From positions 1-64,000 of the forward strand of contig NZ_CAKZTI010000048.1 of assembly GCF_937921625.1 (NCBI RefSeq): a stretch of DNA of 64,000 nucleotides, read 5' to 3'. Position 1 is the first letter of the stretch. Every line of letters begins with the position of its first letter. This document shows positions 1-8,601 of the stretch, piece after piece. The translations under genes and the position numbers were made by a program. Below the pieces are notes generated by a model, which saw nothing but the letters and a program-made list of their open reading frames with translations, was not told the DNA's origin and did no database searches. This DNA comes from an uncultured Campylobacter sp. (GTDB taxonomy: Bacteria; Campylobacterota; Campylobacteria; Campylobacterales; Campylobacteraceae).

Positions 1-55
<55 letters not shown>

Positions 56-66
56 TATTTGATTTC

Positions 67-149
67 GCAGACTAGCGAAGCTAGTCTTTGCGACCAAAGG
101 GCTACGCCCTTTGGAAACCCCTAAAGCACACCGCTTCTATCGGAAGCGG
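67..149 (-). other. 16S rRNA leader hairpins
   Basis: Three perfect or near-perfect inverted repeats lie just upstream of the 16S rRNA: GACTAGC/GCTAGTC at 70-86 (extended by CGCA/TGCG outside), a 9-bp stem with a 3-base loop at 94-114, and CCGCTTC/GAAGCGG around 130-149. A further perfect inverted repeat lies at 205-227. In a pre-rRNA leader such stems usually guide folding or RNase processing. They are not followed by T tracts on the rRNA strand, so termination is less likely. Function is inferred from position. Confidence 0.6.
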
Positions 150-360
150 CGTATATTATGCAGATAAAACCTATTATCCGCTTATCCACATAATTAAATT
201 TTAAAACTAACGAAACTTTCGTTAGTTCAGATTCAAATAATTGAATTAAGCTTTAGAGAGTCGATATGAAGTTTTTAATCTAAAAACTTTATGTTTTTGT
301 AACATTGTTTTTATGAACTTAAATCCTTTAACGGATCTAAATCCATAGGCTCAATCGATC

Positions 361-385
361 ACTTGTTTAGATTTCAAAGATTGAC
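361..385 (-). promoter_or_regulatory. boxA-like rRNA antitermination site
   Basis: On the minus strand this stretch reads ATCTTTGAAATCTAAACAAG, resembling the boxA-type leader element of bacterial rRNA operons (TCTTTGAAA followed by CTAAACAA). It lies between the promoter near 503 and the 16S gene, where Nus-factor antitermination signals are expected. Assigned by eye. Confidence 0.45.
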
Positions 386-502
386 TAAAGATATTTGTTT
401 TTAACAGTTAAAATTTTAAAAAACACGTTCGCTAAAAGGCTAAAACTACTAGGACTTAAGAGTTAAGGAAGCAGGTTTGGCTCGGTGCGAAACAGAATTG
501 TG

Positions 503-508
503 ATTATA
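503..508 (-). promoter_or_regulatory. rRNA operon -10 box
   Basis: A perfect TATAAT on the minus strand, about 450 bp upstream of the 16S start and just beyond the selD stop. Transcription would start near 496 and run through the boxA-like site and hairpins. No convincing -35 hexamer is visible, which is normal for Campylobacter sigma-70 promoters. Confidence 0.55.
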
Positions 509-550
509 CAAGAGCGATGCTTAAAGGGGGCTGAATAGGCATTAGAAATT

Positions 551-1573
551 TTAAACTAAATAAATTTTATGCTCGGCACGTGCCATTACTTCGCCGATGA
601 TAGCGCTGCTAGCGTAGCCTGCGTTTTTTAAATTCGCAAGCGCTCGCGCTGCGTCCTTTTCCGCTACGGCAAGCAGAAGTCCGCCGCTGGTTTGTGCATC
701 GCAAAGCATTATGTCCGGCTCGGAATCGACGCCCGGTGCGATAAATTTTAAATTTTTATAGCTTCCGGTAGGGATTAGCCCCTCATCAAGGCATCTGAGG
801 GCGCTTTTTAAAAGCGGAATTTTACTAGGATAAATTTTAAAACTTACGCTCTCATTAATCATCTCAAGCGCGTGTCCAAGCAGTCCAAAGCCCGTCACGT
901 CCGTTGCAGCATGTATTTTTAAACCCGCTAGCGCGCCCACGGCATAAAAATTTAACAAAATCATGCTCTCTATCGCGTCACGAAATTCTTCAAATTTAAG
1001 AAATTTCGCCTTGATAGCCGTAGCGATAATGCCCGTACCGAGGGGTTTTGTTAGGATCAGCAGATCGCCTTCGCGCGCTGTATTATTGCTCCAAAATTTA
1101 CGCGGATTCACCCGCCCCGTAACGCTAAGTCCATAATAAATTTCTGCAGTAGAGATGGTGTGACCGCCTACCAAGGCCCCTCCGCACTCTTTAATTTTGT
1201 CTTTGCCGCCGCGCAGAATTTCGCGCAGAATTTCGTTTGAGAAATGACAATCGTCAAAACCAACGATGTTTAGGGCATTTATCACCTCGCCGCCCATCGC
1301 AAATACGTCGCTTAGGGAGTTTGCCGCCGCGATCTGTCCGAAGATAAACGGATCGTCCACTAGAGGGGTGATAAAATCGAGCGTCTGCACTAGCGCAAGA
1401 TCGTCGCTTATGCGAAATATGCTCGCATCTTCGTTGCTGCAGGTGGACGAAAGCAGGCTTGCGTTGGGCTCGATTAAATTTCCAAGATTTTCGGTTAGAC
1501 CCGCCGGGTCAAGCTTGGCGGCTCAACCAGCGGCTGCAATAAATTTCGTGAGGTTAAAATCTCTGTAGATCAT
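551..1573 (-). CDS. selD: Selenide, water dikinase SelD (selenocysteine-containing)
   Basis: SelD makes selenophosphate from selenide and ATP, the selenium donor for selenocysteyl-tRNA. The open frame obvious to a standard caller starts only at 1390, but in-frame coding continues upstream to an ATG at 1571-1573, interrupted by one TGA at 1523-1525. Reading that TGA as selenocysteine gives 340 residues, with the N-terminal motif AAGUAAK at residues 14-20, exactly where SelD carries its catalytic Sec or Cys. The rest is typical: DPFIFGQIAAANSLSDVFAMGG, GGHT and DVTGFGLLGHALEM. The ATG overlaps the yedF stop by four bases (ATGA), indicating translational coupling. Genes for SelA, SelB and tRNA-Sec are not in the window. 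The Sec assignment is very likely, because upstream translation matches the family on both sides of the TGA. Confidence 0.93.
1493..1525 (-). promoter_or_regulatory. Candidate bacterial SECIS element in selD
   Basis: Twelve bases after the UGA (1523-1525) the mRNA can form a hairpin, GACCC-GGC-GGGUC (1510-1498), extendable at its base by UU/AA across an unpaired U. Bacterial SECIS elements are stem-loops at about this distance within the coding region, read by SelB. The fold was assigned by eye. Confidence 0.6.
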
Positions 1574-2166
1574 AGTTTGATTACTTCGTATTTTGATAGG
1601 ACGTCCATGATTTCGTATGCGTTTGAAATCTCGCCGATTACGAGCTTATCGACTAGTTTGTAGCCCTCTAGACAGCTTCCGCAGCTTAAAATTTCAGCCC
1701 CCGCTTCGTTTAGCTTTTTGATCGCCTCAAAGCATTCGTGACCGCGGTTGGTGGTTATGTGCACGGCGTTGTTTACGCAGATCACCTTCGCTGGCTTTTC
1801 GTCTAAATTCAGCGCCGCGCCTAAAAATTTAGCAAGCAGGCTCTTTCCGATCGGGCCGCTTCCGCACTGCTCTTCGTTTAGAAATATCACCTTGCCTCTT
1901 TTTGGCGCCGTTACGCCGCAATAAATATCGTCGATACTTTCATCTTTCAGCTCGTCTGTTTTTACGGTTTTTATAAGCGTGTCGGCGCCCGCTTGTGAAA
2001 TTTGCGCCTCAAAGCCGTTTTTGGCCAAAAAGCGCTTTATATTTTCGCGCGGCGCTACGTCGTTTACTAAAATTTCTAAACTCTCTGCGATTTTTAGCTC
2101 ACCGAGGGCTTTTTTGGTGCGCAAAAGCGGCTCCGGGCAATTTAAATTGCGACAATCTAGTTGCAT
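1570..2166 (-). CDS. yedF: Selenium metabolism protein YedF (TusA-like + DsrE-like)
   Basis: A 198-residue two-domain protein. Residues 1-75 are a TusA/SirA-like domain with the NCPEPLLRTKKAL motif, whose cysteine carries persulfide or selenide in the family. Residues about 85-195 resemble a DsrE-like domain and include a CGSCLEGY cysteine pair. Proteins of this size and order form the YedF family found beside selD in selenium-using bacteria and are thought to handle selenium delivery; the exact reaction is not settled. It sits between fdhC and selD and overlaps the selD start by four bases, so it is almost certainly cotranscribed and coupled with selD. Confidence 0.85.
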   Translation of the reverse strand: MQLDCRNLNCPEPLLRTKKALGELKIAESLEILVNDVAPRENIKRFLAKNGFEAQISQAGADTLIKTVKTDELKDESIDDIYCGVTAPKRGKVIFLNEEQCGSGPIGKSLLAKFLGAALNLDEKPAKVICVNNAVHITTNRGHECFEAIKKLNEAGAEILSCGSCLEGYKLVDKLVIGEISNAYEIMDVLSKYEVIKL

Positions 2167-2248
2167 ATGTAATCCTTAAAATAAAATTCTTTGAACCTCA
2201 AAGCTAATGCGAGCCGCGCGCAAGCGGGCCCGCATAAATTTACCCAAA

Positions 2249-3208
2249 TTATAAGCGCGGGTATTTCGCTTCAAATTGTGATTTGGCGATCTGCCCTTTA
2301 TCCAGCAGCTCGCGATACCAGTAGTGGTGAAGTACATAAACTTCCTCCTCCGGCTTGTGTCCGTCGATCATTGAGTGGATGGCACCGCTGATCGCAAAGA
2401 CCGCCATATAGATATGCACAAGCAAAAATACCGCGCAGACCGCGCCCAAAAAATTATGAATAATCGCGCTTGCTCTTAAAATTTCGATCTGACTCATACC
2501 TAGCGCACTTCTCATCGCAGGGATATCGTAGTCTAGGAAAAACATTGACGCACCCGTCGCTATCATCACTATACCGCCTAAAGTCGCGACCCAAAACCAC
2601 GCCTTTTGGCCCGCGTTAAATTTACCCGCAGGGATCGCGCGCTTCTTTTTGCTTAAATAGCCGCCCACGATCATCATCCATCTGATATCGTAAGTTCGCG
2701 GTAGCATACGCCAAAACCATGTCACTAGCATAGGCACAACGGCAATCGCAAACGCTATCGTAGCTAGCCCGTGAGCGTTTTTACAAAACCTCACGAAAGC
2801 GCCGCCACCGAATTCTTCGCCAAACATCATAATCAAGCCTGTCGGAACCAAGATCGCCCATGCTACGGCCGCTACAAGGTGGTATAGTCGCTCAAATTTA
2901 TTAAATGCATAGATCGGCTTGCCAGCGTGATGATCGAAGTGCTTCGGCCCTATGATCGCGTAGTGCCCAATAAAAGCTATGATTACGCCCAAAACCGCGC
3001 CCAGTGCCAACCAAGCAAAAAAGCCCGAGCTTTGCAGATGTCCTTGAAATTGCAGAAAAATCGGACCGAAGCCGTTGCCGTAGCTATCGATGTTTTCAAG
3101 CCTTGCATTGCCCCAAACATCGCTATTCCCCTGCACGATATCGGCATATTTTTTCTCTTCGGCCTGCGCATAAATACAGGCAAAAAGCGCGAGAAACAAT
3201 CTTTTCAT
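2249..3208 (-). CDS. fdhC: Formate dehydrogenase cytochrome b subunit (FdhC/FdnI type)
   Basis: Integral membrane cytochrome b subunit (319 residues) that passes electrons from the formate dehydrogenase catalytic and iron-sulfur subunits to the quinone pool. It has a signal peptide or first membrane helix (residues 1-17), a periplasmic stretch, and about four more helices beginning near residue 62. Likely heme-ligating histidines are in ERLYHLVAAVAW, KNAHGLATIAF, IIHNFLGAVCAVF and LLVHIYM. It is followed by yedF-selD, which supply selenium for a selenocysteine formate dehydrogenase. No fdhA or fdhB lies next to it; upstream is nspC. A -10 box lies at 3238-3243. Confidence 0.88.
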   Translation of the reverse strand: MKRLFLALFACIYAQAEEKKYADIVQGNSDVWGNARLENIDSYGNGFGPIFLQFQGHLQSSGFFAWLALGAVLGVIIAFIGHYAIIGPKHFDHHAGKPIYAFNKFERLYHLVAAVAWAILVPTGLIMMFGEEFGGGAFVRFCKNAHGLATIAFAIAVVPMLVTWFWRMLPRTYDIRWMMIVGGYLSKKKRAIPAGKFNAGQKAWFWVATLGGIVMIATGASMFFLDYDIPAMRSALGMSQIEILRASAIIHNFLGAVCAVFLLVHIYMAVFAISGAIHSMIDGHKPEEEVYVLHHYWYRELLDKGQIAKSQFEAKYPRL

Positions 3209-3237
3209 GGATTTCCTTAGATATAAAATTCAAGCCG

Positions 3238-3243
3238 ATTATA
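3238..3243 (-). promoter_or_regulatory. -10 box upstream of fdhC
   Basis: TATAAT on the minus strand 30 bp before the fdhC start codon. It would drive fdhC-yedF-selD. Confidence 0.5.
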
Positions 3244-3303
3244 TCATTTTTTGCAAAAAATTTTCTTACAAAGCAAAATTACATTTTTGCATTAAGTGCG
3301 GCG

Positions 3304-4458
3304 CTAGTTTCGCCGCGCATACTCGTCGTAGCCGAATTTTTTGATTGCCAAAACCTCTCCGTGCTCGTCCGCTAAGACGAGATCGGGCAGCTTGATGCCG
3401 TTAAAGGTCGTGTTTTTCACGATCGTGTAGTGGATCTGATCCTCGAAAATCACCCGATCGCCGATGTTTAGCGGCGCATCAAATTTATACTCGGGCTGTC
3501 CGCTCTCAAGCCCCACGACGTCGCCTGCGAGGCAGGTATTTCCGCCGAAACGATAGCTAAATTTACCGCTCTCGCTCTCGCCGCGCACCGCAGGACGATA
3601 CGGCATCAGCACGGTATCGGGCATGTGTGCTTCAGAAGAGGCATCTAAAATAGCGATTTTAGCGCCGTTATCTACGATATCAAGCACGCTAGTGACCAAA
3701 TACCCGCACTCCCAGCCGACCGCTTCGCCGGGCTCAAGATAAATTTCGACCTCGTATTTTTCGCGAAATTTTTTGATCAGCTCTATCAGTAGCTCCACAT
3801 CGTAGCCTGCGCGCGTGATATGATGCCCGCCGCCGAAGTTTAGCCACTTTAGGCCGTCAAAATACTTGCCGAATTTCGCCTCGAAAACCTCAAGCACCCG
3901 CTCTAGGCTCTGAGCGCTTTCTTCGCACAGCGCGTGAAAATGAAGCCCCGAGATGCCGCGCAAAAACTCGCCGTCTTGCAAGATCGCCCGCTGCAGCGCT
4001 TCAAGGCTCATCCCTAGCCTGCTAAAGCTACCGCACGGATTGTAAGCGTCTTTGGGCGCGAAGGAGGTCTGCGGATTTAGCCGCAAGCCGCACGATGCTC
4101 CCGCAGCAAGCGCTTTTGCGCGATATTTTTGCCACTGCGCGGCGCTATTAAACACGACGTGATTTGAAATTTTTAAAATTTCATCCAAATCATCCTCTTT
4201 AAACGCGGGCGAGTATGTATGAATTTCGCCGTTTTTGATAAATTCCGCGGCGAATTTCACCTCGTGCAGGCCGCTGCAAGTTGCGCCCCAAAGGTATTTG
4301 CCAACGTAAGGCATCGCAAAGCTAAACGCAAAGCCTTTTAGCGCGCATAGAATTTTTGCGCCGCTTCGCTCGCCTACGCCGCGTAAAATTTCTAAATTTT
4401 TTACTAGTTTTTGCTCCTCGCATACGTAAGCCGGGGTCGAAATTTCATCGATTTTCAT
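3304..4458 (-). CDS. nspC: Carboxynorspermidine decarboxylase NspC
   Basis: PLP-dependent alanine-racemase-fold decarboxylase (384 residues) that makes norspermidine or spermidine from the carboxy precursor in the alternative polyamine route of Campylobacter and Vibrio. Visible features are the N-terminal STPAYVCEEQKL, the lysine in ALKGFAFS that binds PLP, GLRLNPQTSF, LHFHALCEES, LNFGGGHHITR and EPGEAVGWECGYLV, and a late active-site region around GDVVGLESG. The length matches the family. The partner Nsp dehydrogenase is not visible here. A TATAAT at 4486-4491 lies back to back with the moaD promoter region. Confidence 0.93.
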   Translation of the reverse strand: MKIDEISTPAYVCEEQKLVKNLEILRGVGERSGAKILCALKGFAFSFAMPYVGKYLWGATCSGLHEVKFAAEFIKNGEIHTYSPAFKEDDLDEILKISNHVVFNSAAQWQKYRAKALAAGASCGLRLNPQTSFAPKDAYNPCGSFSRLGMSLEALQRAILQDGEFLRGISGLHFHALCEESAQSLERVLEVFEAKFGKYFDGLKWLNFGGGHHITRAGYDVELLIELIKKFREKYEVEIYLEPGEAVGWECGYLVTSVLDIVDNGAKIAILDASSEAHMPDTVLMPYRPAVRGESESGKFSYRFGGNTCLAGDVVGLESGQPEYKFDAPLNIGDRVIFEDQIHYTIVKNTTFNGIKLPDLVLADEHGEVLAIKKFGYDEYARRN

Positions 4459-4485
4459 CGTTTTTCCTCATTAAATTTTTCCGCA

Positions 4486-4491
4486 ATTATA
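4486..4491 (-). promoter_or_regulatory. -10 box upstream of nspC
   Basis: TATAAT on the minus strand 28 bp before the nspC ATG, in the short divergent region shared with moaD. Confidence 0.45.
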
Positions 4492-4545
4492 TAAAATTTT
4501 ATAAATTTTTGGTTAAAATCGCCCAATCTTTAAAAAAGGACAAAA

Positions 4546-4767
4546 ATGGTAGAGGTAGAATTTTTAGGGCCGATCGGGCGCGAGCCCCTGCGCCTAAACG
4601 CAAACTCCTTGCAAGAGGTAAAAGCAGAGCTGCAAAAGGACGAAAGCCTGCGAGAGTGGCTCGCAAACTGCGCCGTGGCGGTAAATGATAAGATGGTTTA
4701 TGATGCGAATTTCGCGCTTAAATCCGGCGATCGCGTGAGCCTTCTGCCTCCCGTTTGTGGCGGCTAA
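4546..4767 (+). CDS. moaD: Molybdopterin synthase sulfur carrier subunit MoaD
   Basis: Small ubiquitin-like sulfur carrier (73 residues) whose C-terminal glycine is thiocarboxylated and donates sulfur to molybdopterin synthesis. The sequence ends LLPPVCGG, with the required terminal Gly-Gly. Preceded by AAAAAGGACAAAAATG. It lies 15 bp upstream of moaE, its enzymatic partner. Molybdenum cofactor supply fits the nearby formate dehydrogenase gene. Confidence 0.93.
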   Translation: MVEVEFLGPIGREPLRLNANSLQEVKAELQKDESLREWLANCAVAVNDKMVYDANFALKSGDRVSLLPPVCGG

Positions 4768-4782
4768 GCTTAGGAGGCGGCG

Positions 4783-5292
4783 ATGGGCGAGGCTAAATTT
4801 AACCAAGAAATTTTAAGCGGGATCGAGCCCGAAATTTATGAGGGCAGCTTGGATGTAGATGCGATTTTATCGCGCTGGTACGCTAAATTTAAGGACGCAA
4901 ATTGCGGCGCGTTCATCACCTTCGTAGGTATCGTGCGCGAAGAGGGTGGCATCTGCGCGCTTAGCTTCGATATATACGAGCCGATTTTGCGGAAGTGGTT
5001 TGAAGCGTGGCAGCAAAAGGCCGCGGCACAGGGCGCATTCGTGCTTTTTGCACATGCAAACGGGGGTGTGCCGATCCACGAAAGCTCCTACGTCGCAGGC
5101 GTCGTAAGCCCGCAGCGCAAGGTCGCTTTGGCGCTCATAAATGAGTTTGTGGAGGATTTCAAGGCGGCCGCGCCGATCTGGAAATACGACGTAAAGGGCG
5201 GCAAAATCGAGGGCGGCAAAGTAGTAGGCGGGAAGAAGTTCTACGCGGCGGATCGCTCGCAGAAAGTAAAAGGCGCAGGGCTTTTGAGCTAA
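4783..5292 (+). CDS. moaE: Molybdopterin synthase catalytic subunit MoaE
   Basis: Catalytic subunit (169 residues) that converts precursor Z to molybdopterin with MoaD. Typical features are CGAFITFVGIVRE at residues 43-55, HANGGVPIHESSYVAGVVSP (usual HRxGxLxxGExxVxVxVxxxHR region, somewhat divergent) and PIWKYDVKGG near the C-terminus, matching the family's P(I/L)WKxE motif. GGAGGCGG precedes the ATG. Operon with moaD. Confidence 0.92.
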   Translation: MGEAKFNQEILSGIEPEIYEGSLDVDAILSRWYAKFKDANCGAFITFVGIVREEGGICALSFDIYEPILRKWFEAWQQKAAAQGAFVLFAHANGGVPIHESSYVAGVVSPQRKVALALINEFVEDFKAAAPIWKYDVKGGKIEGGKVVGGKKFYAADRSQKVKGAGLLS

Positions 5293-5725
5293 ATTTAAAA
5301 GCACGCCCCGCTTAAATTTATAGGCTTGCTTCAATTCAATCAAATTTAATCAAAACAGAAATTGCGCCGACAAACAAAATTCCGCGTAGAGATACTGCAG
5401 AATTTCAAAATAAAGATTTTATGTAAATTTAGCGGCTGAGGCTCAATTTAAAGCTCAAAATTTCAATCCAACTCCGTGCCTGCGCTCCTATAAGCATGGC
5501 AAGCGAGAACTAAAATTTCAAGTCTAAATTTATAGCAAATTTAATCAATCCAGTGGGCGTGCTACACAGCAAATAAAATGGCGCTACAATCGTCTTGTAA
5601 TCCCGCGCAGCATAAATAAAATTTAAACCCAAATTCGCGCGCGGTATCTGCAAGCACAAATGAAACGCAGTGCAATGAAATTTTAAAATTTCATTGCAAA
5701 TATAACCATTCCTGCTAAGCGGCGG
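5293..5725 (+). other. Intergenic, no gene seen
   Basis: About 430 bp between the convergent ends of moaE and the AAA+ ATPase gene. It consists of AT-rich sequence with many AAATTT and AAATTTTAAAATTT tracts. No ORF with a credible ribosome site, no tRNA and no clear terminator was found. Confidence 0.6.
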
Positions 5726-7528
5726 CTAAAATTTAAACACGTCCTTGGCTTCAGCGATACGCTCGCTAAGGCTCGTAGTGGTATCTTCGCCGCTTGCCGC
5801 GCACCTAAAGATCGGCTCAAGCACCTCGGCGAAAAAGCCGTTTAGCCCCTCCTGCATGATCTGCGCGCCACTTTGATAGCGCGCAAGCCCCATAAATACG
5901 CCGTGCCCGATCGCACCCAGGCCCTTTGCCTCATCGGCGATAAATTTATTCAGCGCTTTGCAAGCCGCAACGACCGCGCTTGCATTTACGATCTCGCGAT
6001 CTCTTAAATAATCCTCAAGCGCGCCGTAATCGCACTCGCATCTGATCCATCTAAACGCCTTCGCAATCGATGGTGAAACGCATTTGTACTCATTTAGAGT
6101 GCATAGGACGTATAAATTTTTAGGCACTGCAAAATATGAGCGGCCGTTCTTTAAAACGATGCTGGCGCGCGCTTTCTCGCCCTCTTCAAAGCCATCGATT
6201 ACGTGGGAATTTTTCGTGCGGATCAGCGAAAGCTCGTCATTCTCGTCGTAACGGCGATCCAAAAGCACCGCGGCTTCGCCTAAAATTTTATCCAAGCTCG
6301 CGGCACTTGCATTGTCGATCAGAAAATAATACTCGCCCTTCGGATCGTTTAGCGCCTCTTTGCAAAGCGCCTTAAACTCGCCATTGATGAAACTTTCGCC
6401 GTAAAATCCGTCTATAAAATCGCGATATTCAAAGCCTTCGTGCAAGCAAACGTAGCGGAAATTTTTTGCCGCAAGCTTCTTTTCGGTGATCAAAGATCGC
6501 AATCTGCGGGTCTTGCCGGTGCCGATTGCGCCGTAAAATATCGTATTTTTCGCAACTTCTTCGCTTTTGTAGTTTTTGACGTATTCGAAAAATAGCGACG
6601 AATACACGATTCTAGCCGCTCCCACGACGTCCTGCGGATACGGGGTAAATTCCGCGATAAATCGCGAACTTACTTCGTAAAATTCTTCAAAAATTTCAAC
6701 CTTTTCGTCATAGAGCAAGGATAAAATTTGCGCGGTTTCATCGCGATAAATGAGAGTCGGAAACTCATCGTTGCACTGCGCAAATATGCTAGCTAGCAGA
6801 TAGAGCTTCTCGCGCGAAATTTGCGCGAAATCGCCGCCCTCGGCAAGCCCCAAATTTAACATCCCGTCGTCGCTTAGGTAGCTGTCGATCAGATAGAAAT
6901 TATCGGCATTTATCGCGGATTTTAAAAATTCCATCAGCACGAAGGGCTGATTATGCAGCGCGACGTCGAAAAAATCGATCGCCAAAGCGCTATCCACCGC
7001 CGTAAGAAGTCTGTAAAGCTCGTCGTAAAAATTGACTAGCTTTTGTTTGAAAATATCGCGAGCGGTGCGCTCCTGCGAATAGCTATTGAAATTTTTGACG
7101 ATATTTTCGATAAAAACATAAAGCGAGACGATGTTTTTATCCTCGCCGCTAAGCACGCTATCTACGCTTTTTACGGCATTTTTAGGAAACAACTCCTTTT
7201 TGCCGACGATACGGTCTTTGAAAGCGAAATCATAATAAAACGCGCTAATATTGGAATCAAAAAACTGATCCATAAAGAAATACTCGGCGTGCGCGAACTT
7301 CTCGCCCAGAGATAAAATTTTGCAGCTTCTAAGATTGCCGTCGCTGAGATTTATATATAAAGTTTGCAAAAACTCGTTCTCGGTCTCGTCAAAGCTTGCG
7401 AGGCAGCGCTTTATCTCGCCTAAATACTTTGAAATCGCGGTTTGTTTTTTAAGCCAGAATTGGTTTTTGTTGTGATTTTTCCAGCTGACGACCAGCGACT
7501 CTATCTTTTCCTTGCTAAAATCTTGCAT
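5726..7528 (-). CDS. McrB-like AAA+ ATPase, orphan
   Basis: A 600-residue protein. The N-terminal half (1-320) is helical and not recognised. The C-terminal half is an AAA+ domain related to the McrB/dynein-like group: Walker A GAIGTGKTRRL near residues 335-345, a Walker B-like YYFLIDNAS, and LYVLCTLNEY in place of the usual McrB NTADRS region, followed by AFRWIRCECD. McrB is the translocating subunit of a modified-cytosine restriction system, but no mcrC-like nuclease lies next to it (neighbours are pcm and moaE), so a restriction role cannot be claimed. It may be a stand-alone ATPase or act with a partner elsewhere. Start chosen at ATG 7526-7528. Confidence 0.7.
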   Translation of the reverse strand: MQDFSKEKIESLVVSWKNHNKNQFWLKKQTAISKYLGEIKRCLASFDETENEFLQTLYINLSDGNLRSCKILSLGEKFAHAEYFFMDQFFDSNISAFYYDFAFKDRIVGKKELFPKNAVKSVDSVLSGEDKNIVSLYVFIENIVKNFNSYSQERTARDIFKQKLVNFYDELYRLLTAVDSALAIDFFDVALHNQPFVLMEFLKSAINADNFYLIDSYLSDDGMLNLGLAEGGDFAQISREKLYLLASIFAQCNDEFPTLIYRDETAQILSLLYDEKVEIFEEFYEVSSRFIAEFTPYPQDVVGAARIVYSSLFFEYVKNYKSEEVAKNTIFYGAIGTGKTRRLRSLITEKKLAAKNFRYVCLHEGFEYRDFIDGFYGESFINGEFKALCKEALNDPKGEYYFLIDNASAASLDKILGEAAVLLDRRYDENDELSLIRTKNSHVIDGFEEGEKARASIVLKNGRSYFAVPKNLYVLCTLNEYKCVSPSIAKAFRWIRCECDYGALEDYLRDREIVNASAVVAACKALNKFIADEAKGLGAIGHGVFMGLARYQSGAQIMQEGLNGFFAEVLEPIFRCAASGEDTTTSLSERIAEAKDVFKF

Positions 7529-7683
7529 GACTCATCCTTGTAAGATTAAAATTATGTATTGTACTTGAATTTAAATAAATAATTAATAAAACTCTGATCT
7601 TGCGGCGGAGTGCGAAAGCAAATTTTATTAAATTTACGCGCCCGGGGGCGGTAGAAAATTTTAAAATTTACTGCGCGCAGAGC

Positions 7684-8319
7684 CTATCCGCGACCCTGCA
7701 CCAGCGGGACGAACTCGCAGGCGCCGAGCTCCTCTTCTTTGATCTCGCTTGGCGAAATTTTACTAAACCTAACGATCTTTTGCGAGCCGCCTCTATTCAT
7801 CGGAGCGACCAAAATTCCGCCGATTGCCAGCTGCGCAAACAGTCGCTCGTCGATCCGCTCGGCGCACGCGGAGAGCAAGATCCTATCGAAAGGGGCGAAA
7901 TTTTTCCATCCCGCGTTGCCGTCGTCATGACGCAGGCTGATGTTTGAAATCCCGAGATTTGCAAAGTGTCTTTTCGCCTCGCCTACCAGCCGCTCGACGC
8001 GCTCTACGGCAAAGACGCGATGAACCATCCTGCTTAAAATCGCCGCTTGATAGCCGCTGCCGCAGCCGATCTCTAAAATTTTCTCGACTTTCGGATCCAC
8101 GCTTAGCGCCATCGTCATGCGCGCGACCGTCAGCGGCGAGCTGATCCACTGGCTTGCCAAAATGGGCTGCGCGTTAAGGCTGAAAGCGTGCGCGCCAAGC
8201 GGGGCAAACTCGCTTCTAGCAATGCTGCAAAACGCCTCAAAAAGCGCCGGATTTAAACTCACCTGCTCGGCGATGTCGTTCGCCATCTTTTCACAGCGAA
8301 GCCGCTCTAGCGAGACCAT
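7684..8319 (-). CDS. pcm: Protein-L-isoaspartate O-methyltransferase
   Basis: SAM-dependent repair enzyme (211 residues) that methylates isoaspartyl residues in damaged proteins. It shows the family's ILEIGCGSGYQAAILS motif I at about residues 80-95, VFAVERVERLV, HDDGNAGW and FDRILLSACAE, and the N-terminal SQWISSPLTVARMTMAL that corresponds to the usual ISQPYxVAxM motif. Length is normal. Start ATG at 8317-8319 preceded by GGGAG. Confidence 0.93.
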   Translation of the reverse strand: MVSLERLRCEKMANDIAEQVSLNPALFEAFCSIARSEFAPLGAHAFSLNAQPILASQWISSPLTVARMTMALSVDPKVEKILEIGCGSGYQAAILSRMVHRVFAVERVERLVGEAKRHFANLGISNISLRHDDGNAGWKNFAPFDRILLSACAERIDERLFAQLAIGGILVAPMNRGGSQKIVRFSKISPSEIKEEELGACEFVPLVQGRG

Positions 8320-8601
8320 GGCGCGCTCCCGCCCCGCCCGGCGTCAAATTTAAAGCCGCGAAAGTTTCCGCCCCGTCTAAATTCCAAACCGATAGAGTTT
8401 TTAAAAATACCGCCAAAGTGCCCATTCCGCGCCAAAAGAGCATGAGCTGCGTTTTTTAGATACATAGCACGGCTAAATTTAAAAAATTTTGCAGGTAATA
8501 CGCCTTCTGCGCTCATCGCACGTCCGTGCGGCGCAGGACAAGTATCTGCAAAGTATCCGTACCGCGATACGGCGGAGCAAAATTTCAAATCGCAAAATCC
8601 G
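8320..8601 (-). other. Intergenic between nrdB and pcm, no gene seen
   Basis: About 280 bp. A 101-codon open frame spans it on the minus strand but has no ribosome site, overlaps both neighbours and resembles no protein. It is treated as chance. Confidence 0.5.

Noticed and set aside
4867..5343. 158-residue minus-strand ORF opposite moaE
   Set aside because: It is antisense to a clear moaE, and has no motifs or ribosome site.
5726..7528. McrBC restriction system
   Set aside because: No McrC-like nuclease next to the gene, and the AAA+ motifs deviate from typical McrB. Only an McrB-like ATPase is claimed.
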